From Aquatica leii (Eukaryota; Arthropoda; Insecta; Coleoptera; Lampyridae), in NCBI GenBank assembly GCA_035610365.1, contig CM069436.1, positions 5,446,937 to 5,510,936 of the forward strand: a DNA stretch of 64,000 nt, in the 5' to 3' direction. This document shows positions 55,917 through 64,000 of the stretch, piece after piece; position 1 is the first letter of the stretch; each line of letters opens with the position of its first letter. Position numbers and translations under genes: made by a program. Under the pieces are notes generated by a model that was not told where the DNA came from, did not search any database, and saw only the letters and a list, made by a program, of their open reading frames with translations.

Positions 55917-57823
55917 CAGTGTGTCCGAAAAGTATGGAATATATTATACAGGTCGATAAATATGCACTTTACACGAAAAAGTTGTAAATAAAAGTTGTTT
56001 ATCACTTAGTTATCTACCACCTGGGAGATATCAATTTAAATTTTTGCTGTAAACAAAATCGCAACGAATAACACTTACATTTTTTTAAATGGCAAGGCAC
56101 GTCTTTATTATACTCATTTGATAGAGTCTTTTTTTCTCTTTTCAACCATATGAAACTTGAATACCTTTACATCAAAAAAATTTCAAGAAAAACAAGGACA
56201 TGTCTAACAAATTTATTTTACTGAGCAATATTAATCAGGTACGTAATATGTAGCATTGAAACAATTGAATGCACTTTAGAACACTGTCACACTTTGCTAT
56301 TTGTTAGTGCTTGAAATATGGCTCAATTATCTGAGAAACATAGAATTGAAATTTTAATGATTCTGGGATATGGAGATAGAAGAAGAACCCAAGACGAAGT
56401 ATGTAATTTATTTAATAACTTGCATCCAGAATTAAACATTTCGCAGTCCACGGTAAGCAAAGTTTGGCGGAAATTTCAAGAGACAGGTTCGGTGAAAGAT
56501 GCGAGTAGAACTGGTAGACCTTTGTCATTAAGTAATGTGGAACGAGAAAATGTGTTCTTGTCTGTTGAGGAAAATCCACAAATTTCTGTTCGGCAAATTG
56601 CTAGAGACCATAATTTAAATAAATCGGCTGTACATGACGTTTTAAAAAAAAAAATTTCATCCTTATAAAGCTTGTGTAGTTCAAGAATTATTTGAAGACG
56701 ATTTGGACAGAAGGCTGGAGTTTTGTGAAACAATAACAAACAAACTTGAACGAGATGCACATTTTCATAAAAATATCCTTTTTACTGATGAGGCCACGTT
56801 TTGTTTAAACGGCACAATTAACAAACAAAACACACGTTACTGGTCTTCACAAAATCCTCACTGGTATCTAGAAGAACACACCCAATACCAGCAGAAAGTC
56901 AACGTCTGGGTAGGAATGATTGGAAATCAAATTTTGGGGCCATATTTTTTGAGGGTAGTTTAACGGCGAATATTTATCTCGTTTTTTTAAGATTTGAGTT
57001 AGTTCCTGCTTTGGCCGAGTTATTTCCACATGAAGTAGATCCAGATATACCTCATAACAGAATATGGCTTCAACAAGACGGGGCACCTCCACATTTTGGA
57101 ATTAATGTCCGCCACTTTCTTAATAATACTTTTCAAAATACATGGATAGGCAGAAGAGGTACGATAGAATGTCCTGCTCGCTCGCCGGATTTAAGTCCAC
57201 TAGATTTTTTCTTTGGGGCTATATTAAAAGCAAAATTTATGTAAATAGACCTGATAATGTTGAAGATTTGAAAAATCGTATTAGAGTTGAGATAAGAGCT
57301 ATAACTCGAGATATGATTTCAAAAGCAATCGATGGTTTTAAAAATCGAATTTACCACTGAATGCTTTACATTTTGAACATTTATTGTAAGTTTAGTTTAA
57401 ATACATTTTTTTGTTATAACAATTTTATGTAAAGATATTTAAAGTTTAATATTTGCTATTGTGACAGTGCATTCAATTGTTTCAATACTACATATTACGT
57501 ACCTGATTAATACTGCTCAGTAAAATAAATTTGTTAGACATGTCCTTGTTTTTCTTGAAATTTTTTGATGTAAAGGTATTCAAGTTTCATATGGTTGAAA
57601 AGAGAAAAAAAGACTCTATCAAATGAGTATAATAAAGACGTGCCTTGCCATTTAAAAAAATGTAAGTGTTATTCGTTGCGATTTTGTTTACAGCAAAAAT
57701 TTAAATTGATATCTCCCAGGTGGTAGATAACTAAGTGATAAACAACTTTTATTTACAACTTTTTCGTGTAAAGTGCATATTTATCGACCTGTATAATATA
57801 TTCCATACTTTTCGGACACACTG
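55917..57823 (+). mobile_element. Mariner-superfamily transposon with about 359-bp inverted repeats
   Basis: The element starts CAGTGTGTCCGAAAAGTATG and ends in its exact complement, flanked by TA on both sides (55915-55916 and 57824-57825). The inverted repeats extend 55917-56275 and 57466-57823 with only about two or three differences, so the copy is young. Between them is a single transposase gene with three small frame shifts. Long inverted repeats occur in a few mariner relatives, but most have about 30 bp. Confidence 0.93.
56318..57360 (+). pseudogene. Mariner-superfamily (DD41D spacing) transposase, three frameshifts
   Basis: The N-terminus (56318-56665) has a paired-type helix-turn-helix: SEKHRIEILMILGYGDRRRT, SQSTVSKVWRKF and a GRP hook (SRTGRPLSLS), then NPQISVRQIARDHNLNKS. 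A shift occurs in an A-run at about 56650. The second part (to 56963) has ILFTDEATFCLNG (first D) and KVNVWVGMIGNQILGPYF. A shift near 56960 leads to IWLQQDGAPPHFG (second D) and CPARSPDLSPLDFF (third D, 41 residues between). A last shift in a T-run near 57215 gives the tail, GYIKSKIYVNRPDNVEDLKN. The shifts in homopolymers could be read errors or recent damage. Confidence 0.85.
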
Positions 57824-57825
57824 TA

Positions 57826-58230
57826 TATAATATAATAATCTCAAATAAAAATAGGAACGTCAATCATTCTTCGCGCAGCTAACGTAGTACCACCATTTTT
57901 ATTAGCAATTAACATACATTTGATCATCATAGTAAACCCCATTGTAAAAGATGTGTTAATTATTTGGTTAACTTTCTAAAAGAGATTAATAGATTGCAAC
58001 TTAAAATCCAGCGGCGTGTATTACGATTTTTAAAAACTAAATACATACGTTTGAATAACACGGTTATGATTTTTAATAACAACATAAACATGTTGTTTGT
58101 CGTGACAAATATGATGCACGTAAACAATCGCATATTAAAAAAGTGGCGTTAAGAAACCGAAACATAACTAATCGTACGCTACAGTAGCCTAAACGCGGCG
58201 CAAGAGGCGGGATTTTACAGAAATGCGTTC
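57826..58230. other. Short non-coding stretch
   Basis: A 62-codon frame at 57964-58152 (NRLQLKIQRRVLRFLKTK) is present, but I recognise no family. No other feature is seen before LINE A copy 4. Confidence 0.3.
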
Positions 58231-59916
58231 TTGCGTCGATCCTCTTTTTATTTGGTTACTTCTATAATAACAAATGAGGAAAGAGAAAAGAACAGAAATA
58301 AATGGAGGAACTAAAGGAATTAATGAAAGAGATGGAAAAAAACATGCAAAGAATAAGAAAAAGAAATAGAAGAAATGGCAAAAAGGGAAAAGAAATAGAA
58401 GAAAGGAAAAGAGGAACTGGTAGAGAAAATAGAAAAACGAGAAAAAGTGGAAGATGAGGAGATATGTAAAAGAAGAATAATATTGTAATAAAGAGGTGGA
58501 AAAGTAAAAAAACACAAAAGAAATTAGTATTGCTGCTGGAAGAAAAATTAAACGTAAAAGTAGAAGTTAAAAAAGTGACAGTGATAAATAGAGAGAAGGA
58601 AAATGAGATTGTGGTGGCGGAAATAGGAGGGAAAACAGAAGGTGATGGCGGAGAAGAGGAAATTAAGCAACACAAGAATTTATATAAATCACGACATGGA
58701 AAGAAAAGAGAGTACAAAAAAAATAATGAACAGAGCGGTGTAAAAAAGAGCGGAAGGGAAAATCGTATGGGTATGATACAGAAAAATGTCGATAGACGGA
58801 GAAAGATACATATAGAACGATAGCGATAGGGAGCTGAGCAGAGAAAAGGAAAGTAAAATGAGTAGTCAAAGAGCAAAAAATTAAAGAATGAAAGGAGGAG
58901 GGCGGAAAAGAAAAGAATGATGACGAAATGGCAAAAGAAAGAAATAATCAGTAATGGAAAGTGAAAGGAAAAAGACAAAGAAAGCGGAATAACGGAAAGT
59001 AAAAAAGAAGCACAGGGGGACATGAGTGAGCTGAGAGAGAGAAAAGAGAAGAAAGGCAAAGAAAAGAAGCAGTAGTAACATACAAAGTGAGTATGCATGA
59101 AACTGAATTCAGCAAAAAGGATTAAAAAAAATAGTAAATAAAATATGAAAAAGGGAAGGATTCACAGAGAGATTGAGAGAAGGAATAATATGCCCGATAC
59201 ACAAAAAAGGGGACAGAAAGGAAGTAAAGAATTACAGAGGGGTGACATTATTAAGCATGGCATACAAGTTATATACGAAAGTGCTACAATTAAAACTACA
59301 TAAGAAAATAGAGGAAAGAAGTTTGGTACCAGACGAACAAGCGGGATTCAGAAGGGGAAGAAGAATGATAGACAACATATATATATTGAGACATTTGGCA
59401 AATAGACAGCTAGAGAAAAAAACTGGTGTGGTCACCACTCGACTTTCCTATAAGAAATGATGAAGGAATGTCTACATATTTTTTTAAAGTTATGTTGTCA
59501 TAAAACCATTTTGAAGTGATATGTAGGGGAGAGTGGGAATCCTTCAACCATGAGGTAGATTAAACCATTGCAGTTTATCACGAACAGGTTCAAATTTCGC
59601 GCCGGCCAATTTATTTGTTCATCGACATTGTTGAAGCCGTCAGTGTGTCTATGGTGGAAAATAGTTCACATCTTTGTAAGTGTTTTAATAAATAAAAGTG
59701 AAAAATAGTGGTTTTCAAGGTAAGTTTCGAATGTAGACAGAATTGCTTGTCACTCCAAGAAGATCTGTATTCACTAATTGAGTTTTTACTGCAATATTTG
59801 GCATTGTTTTAGCTTCAACATGGTGCACAATTCATAACCTCAACATGCTTCTTTCATATTTGAATTACTAACAATGCACGTGCATGGACTTTGGGGTACA
59901 TTCAACCAACACATAC

Positions 59917-59949
59917 GGGGTAGATTCAACCACTGGTTGAATCTACCCC
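59917..59949. repeat. Subterminal palindrome of the pogo element
   Basis: Perfect 15-bp arms GGGGTAGATTCAACC (59917-59931) and its complement (59935-59949) are separated by ACT. The same motif recurs as GGGTAGATTCAACC at 62249-62262 near the other end, and the terminal repeats contain the related GATTCAACC. These are likely transposase-binding sites. Confidence 0.8.
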
Positions 59950-60019
59950 ATATGTACCTTAGATCTCTCTGAACTACTAAATTGAGAAATTGATTTTGAA
60001 ACTTGCACTTTCCTACAGA

Positions 60020-62091
60020 TGCCCAGAGTGTACAAAAGAAAAACGAATCGAGAAATTGACGAAAAGGTAATGAAGATCGCGCTCAAGAGACAGGGTCTAT
60101 TCGAGAGATAGCTCGACAGTACAATATAAAGAGAGACACACTGATGTCACGAATGAAGCGAATCAAAACCCTTGGTAAAGAAAGGGAGTACTGTAAATCG
60201 TCGGATTCTGGCGTCACATCCAGTGATGATGATGATGAGAGAACGTTCCAAATATACGGTGAAACTAGTTTTTTCTGAAAAAGAAGAACAAGGTCTCTCA
60301 AAATACATAAAAGAGTGTTCGCGTCTTCATTATGGTCTATCATACAAACAAATTCGATTTCTCGCATATGAATTTGCATCTAACATACCTGAATGCAAAT
60401 TTCCTTCCCAATGGAAAGACAATAAAAGGACTGATAAGTATAACATTCCCTATTTCTATAATCTAATGTAACGTCATATAGGTAGCATTTTATTCAATGA
60501 CTAATTTCTTTTCAAGGTGTTGATTGGTTGTATGGTTATATGGCAAGACATCCTGAACTTGCTCTTAGAAAACCAGAGAGAAATTTCTTTGCCAACTATC
60601 TCTCTGTTAGAAAAATTCAAAGGCGAAAATATCTATAACTTGGATGAGAGTGGCGTCACCACCGTGATGAGAACAATTAACGTTGTTTCTGAAAATGAAA
60701 AGAAACAAGTAGGGCAAATATCTTCTGGCGAAAGAGGAAAGTTAGTGACGTTTGTTGGTATCGTAAATGGCTTGGGAAATGCCCTTCCATCAGTTTATGT
60801 GGTTCCCAGAATGAGAAATCCCCACGAATACATCACTGGTGCTCCTGCTTCATCTTTAGTCCTCAACAACAAATCAGGATGGATGACAAAAGAGTTGTTT
60901 CTGAAAGTTACTGATCACATCATAAAACATACTCGCTGCTCTAAACTGAACAGAATCCTCTTGCTAATTGACAACCATGAATCTCATGTATCATTTGAAG
61001 CAGTAAAAGTATGTAGAGAATCTGGAATAGAAATGTTGTCTTTCCCGCCACACATAACTCATCGTTTGCAGCCGCTCGATGTTGGAGTCTTCGGGCCATT
61101 TAAATCATATCTAGCAACTGCTTTCAATGATTGGTAAGTTTCACATCCTGGGGAAGTAATTACAATAAGAAACATAGGCGAGTTGACTAAAACAGCATTT
61201 ATTCGAGCTTTTACAGTTTCGAATATAACCAATGCTTTTGAGAAAACAGGCATATGGCCTTTGAATCGACAAGCCTTCAGCGACGATGACTTCTGTGACA
61301 GTTTTTTCAATCATAATTCAACAGAAAAACAGGATACAAATCAAAACCAGATAGCACAACCTGGCTGCTCGAAGAACAATAGCAATGAAGACAAAACTGA
61401 AGAAGTCGGAGAGAAGGTAGGCGTAGACCTGATTACGGGAACAAAATTTATCATAAATGATGGAAATGACAGGAAAAATGAGGACAAAAACGATGAAAAC
61501 GAAATACAAATGATGAATGGAAATAAATCTAAGATTCGAATCCAAGATGTGAGGCCGCTACCTAGATCACTTAAGAAGAAGACAAGTAAGAGAAAAAGGA
61601 AAGAATACAAGTCAAAGATCTACACTTCAACGCCAGAGTTCAACGAACTGCAGCAAGCAGAACTAGAAAATAAGAGAAAACTGTCTTTAAAAGCCGCAAA
61701 AACTACAAAGCGGAAGATTTTTGAAACCTGTGAAAGTTCCTCGGACAGTTCTGTGAGTTTCCAAGAAGATTCTGATGACAGCTTATCTGTAGATGATTTT
61801 TGTATTGAATCATGTGAAGAATATGTCGTAAAATTTGATGATTTTGTGATAGTAAAAAATTGTTCAAAATCATCTGTAATCTACTACATAAGAAAGGTGT
61901 TATCAAAAGACAATGCCGAATACAAAGTGAAATTCTTGAGGAGAAAAAATACTTCCAGTACATTCATTTTTCCTTCAGTTGAAGATATTGCCACGGTTGA
62001 GAGAGACCAGATAGTAGCAATCCTGCCCACACCTATGACTTGTGGAACTGTCAGGACTTCAGCATTATTCAAATTCAACTTCAAGGGCTAG
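60020..62091 (+). pseudogene. pogo-type transposase, disabled
   Basis: The reading starts MPRVYKRKTNREIDEKVMKI. One shift later it gives SIREIARQYNIKRDTLMSR, a psq-type helix-turn-helix. The next frame (60172-60433) has LVFSEKEEQGLSKYIKECSR and LAYEFASNIPECKFPSQWK, a CENP-B-like HTH. A likely intron 60434-60516 has its donor altered to AT (CTG|ATAAGT). After it, VDWLYGYMARHPELALRKPE is followed by a deletion. The DDE core then runs: NIYNLDESGVTTVM (first D), LLLIDNHESHVS (second D), THRLQPLDVGVFGPFK (third D), 35 residues between the last two. A stop at 61135-61137 splits NDW from VSHPGEVI. The C-terminal frame (to 62091) is acidic and serine-rich. Confidence 0.9.
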
Positions 62092-62444
62092 AATATCCGA
62101 TAATTTTTTACGAATTAAACCTTACTTCATATCATCAAGTATATGTACAGTCAATTTTGGGCCAATAAATATTTTTCTCTGAAATGGAGTGATTTTGTAA
62201 CACTATTTGTATTCACCCCAAGCCGTGGTTGAAGGTTCCCCATGCCTAGGGTAGATTCAACCAAAATAGACATTTCGAAAAAATTATCAGAATCAGTTAT
62301 TATATATTTTATTTCATATTTCGGTTGGTTCAGTATTCATTAAATGCCTTACTTCAATCAAGCATACAGCGAAATGGACAAAATGATAATTCTTTCAAAA
62401 AATACAAGACAAAATAAAATGGTTGAATCTTCCCCACTCTCCCC

Positions 62445-62600
62445 TACACGTTTGTATTGATTTCCTAGCATGCTATATATATTTTTTTATTTTTATCTCC
62501 TCGATTTCATTAAGATCATATCGACTAACTCATATATCTGTGCGCCTCGATATTACTTACCCCTTTAGTAAATCATTAAAAAAAAATCGTCGCAGGCAGG
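62445..62600 (+). promoter_or_regulatory. B-box-like motif with T-run terminator in family X (first of two in copy 3)
   Basis: On the minus strand, X units read GGTTCGAATCCTGCCTGCGA followed by a run of T. GGTTCGAATCC fits the Pol III B box. The T-run would act as a terminator. No A box is seen at the proper distance upstream, so transcription is doubtful. In this unit (near 62588) the B box itself is damaged; it is intact in the unit near 63028 and in copy 2. Confidence 0.25.
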
Positions 62601-64000
62601 ATTCTAAATTATATTTGTGAATTCATTTTAAACTACAAATTGAATATTAGATAAACTGTTAATGTTAGAATTTTTTTTTATTTGAATAAATTGTCAAGAA
62701 GAATTATCTCTATAAGAAACTGTAACAATAATTCGAATAATTTACATACGTAGAAAATTATATAAGAAAAACTGTTAAAAATTGCGGATACACTCACTTC
62801 CGGTTTCTTTATCAAACTCATCAGAGAGAATATAAAAAACCAACTCCATACAAAACTTCAAGTAATTAGGACTTTTGGTTCGAGAGTTATAGTGAGTACA
62901 TCCAAAGATAATTTAAAATAGATGCAGCACACCGTATATAAACAAGTCAAAAGAATATAGTGAACAATTATTTTTTAACGTATCTTGCTTTCCCTTCAAG
63001 ATATGGAATTTTTTTCTAAAAAAAATCGTCGCAGGCAGGATTCGAACCTAGGATGAACTGTTACTATTAGAAAAAATTTTTATTTGAATAAATTGTTAGG
63101 AAGAATTAACTCTACAAGAAACTAAAATTAATGTTAAAAGTGGCGGATGCGCCCACTTTCGGTTTCTTTATCAGACCCATACTTTGATAGAACCGATAGT
63201 ATATGAAAAGCCAGCTCCATACCAAATTTCAAGTTATTAGGATTTTGGTTCGAAAGTTATCGTGGGTACATCGTTACACACAGACGCCCAAATTTTTTTT
63301 GTCAAAAATACATTTTTTTGATTCAGGAGACCTTGAAACGTAAAATTTCGCATTAAATTTTTTTGAAAAAAATTGTGATCGCTATACTTTCCTTATAAGA
63401 AAGTAAAAAAGGGGAAAATTGTGGCACTGTTCGTAAATTTAAAAGCCGCTTTTGATAGAGTGAACAGGGAAAAATTGTGAGAATACATGAGGAGAAAAAA
63501 ATAAATGAAAGAATGGAGGAAATTTACGAAGAAACGAGAAGCAGAGTGAAAGTGAATGGAGAGGAGAGCAAAAAATTCGTTACAAGGAGATGATTGAGAC
63601 AGAGATGCACACTGAGCCCAAGCCTGTTTGCAGTATATACGGAGGATTTGGAGGAGACAATGAGAAGACAACAAATAGAAGGGATAGTAGTAAGGAAAAT
63701 GAAGGTGTGGTCGTTGGCGTATGCAGATGACATAGTGCTGGTGGCTAAAGAAGAAAAGGAAATGAAGGAGCTGATGAAGAAGCTGGGAAAAAAACATGAA
63801 TAAAAAAATTGGAAGTAAATACAGAGAAAACAAAAATAATAGAAGGAGGAGGAAGTGCAGCAGGTGAAAGAATTCGCACACCTGGCTTACACGATGAAGC
63901 AGGACAATAAAAAGGGGAACACATAAAGAAAAGAGTGAAGAAAAGAAACAGGTTAATAGGACAAGTGTAGTGTGGGAAAGGTTGTTTGGGGTGGACATAG

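Larger units (their letters stand above)
59526..62444 (+). mobile_element. pogo/Tigger-type DNA transposon, complete but mutated
   Basis: The element is 2919 bp. The termini read GGGGAGAGTGGGAA at the left and the complement of GGGGAGAGTGGGGAAG at the right, an imperfect inverted repeat of about 26 bp. TA lies on both sides (59524-59525 and 62445-62446). The other X copy reads GATATGTACACGTTTG at 20141-20156, the empty site with a single TA, which proves the boundaries. Inside are subterminal GGGTAGATTCAACC motifs and a transposase gene. Confidence 0.95.
59422..63404 (+). repeat. Family X element, copy 3, split by a pogo transposon
   Basis: It starts ACTGGTGTGGTCACCACTC at 59422 and ends CTTTCCTTATAAGAAAGT at 63404, flanked by six or seven A inside LINE A copy 4. 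Without the pogo element it is about 1064 bp. The interior has two related units starting CGTCGCAGGCAGGATTC at about 62588 and 63026. The first ends with CCCTTCAAGATATGGAATTT. The second is the terminal type, ending with CAAAAATACATTTTTTTGAT and the near-palindrome. Confidence 0.8.
58240..64000 (+). mobile_element. LINE family A, copy 4, internally deleted and interrupted
   Basis: The left part (58240-59421) holds decayed ORF1 (NNIVIKRWKSKK, LLEEKLNVKVEVKKVTVINR). After a deletion near 59060-59130 that removed the endonuclease, reverse transcriptase begins at REGIICPIHKKGDRKEVKNY and runs to HLANRQLEKK. Family X copy 3 interrupts it. The text resumes at 63405 with RGKIVALFVNLKAAFDRVNR, then SLAYADDIVLVAKEEKEMKE, and runs off the right edge. 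The two halves join in the same frame in the expected order. Confidence 0.85.

Noticed and set aside
57964..58152. 62-codon frame rich in N, K and R
   Set aside because: No family recognised and no upstream context; composition fits AT-rich chance.

Overview
The window is eukaryotic nuclear DNA, AT-rich and gene-poor. Insect is the best guess and beetle is possible, because the spliced genes with very short introns (39-61 bp) match arthropod-type proteins and the transposon fauna is typical of insects. This is inferred from protein resemblance recalled from memory; no database was searched. There is no sign of a bacterial replicon, CRISPR array, rRNA gene or functional tRNA.

Host genes occupy about 10 % of the window. 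A DCAF10-like WD40 protein (3' end only) lies at 1-1625 on +. A FANK1-like fibronectin/ankyrin protein lies at 13591-14602 on -. A complete Skeletor-like DM13/DOMON protein in nine coding exons lies at 40465-42965 on +. The C-terminal half of a fem-1-like protein lies at 53828-55023 on -.

Almost everything else is transposable elements, many nested. LINE family A has a strikingly purine-rich coding strand and four copies: 2558-6749 (-), 34247 to about 38933 (-), 48320-52430 (+), and 58240-64000 (+, interrupted). Two copies have clear target-site duplications of 24 and 15 bp. LINE family B (-) has two copies around 43250-53062, both interrupted. Other elements are a CR1/jockey-like LINE (-, about 21840-27835), RTE/BovB-like remnants (12240-12890 and 29935-32270), an R1/jockey-like remnant (18640-20042), and Ty3/gypsy remnants (7366-10886, 14880-16308, 33237-34240) plus a solo LTR (26460-26933). 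DNA transposons include a Tc1-like element, a mariner relative with about 359-bp inverted repeats (55917-57823), a complete but mutated pogo/Tigger element (59526-62444), older pogo and mariner remnants, a hAT remnant, and three non-autonomous inverted-repeat elements.

The most informative structure is at 20048-28230. A repeat family called X here contains a Tc1-like element, which contains a CR1-like LINE, which contains a hAT element and a solo LTR. A second nest at 58240-64000 runs LINE A > X > pogo. Family X has no class that I recognise. It targets A-runs, has near-palindromic ends, carries internal units of about 440 bp and contains a tRNA T-arm/B-box-like motif. It is the best candidate here for something poorly described, but I see no sign of a new functional gene system.
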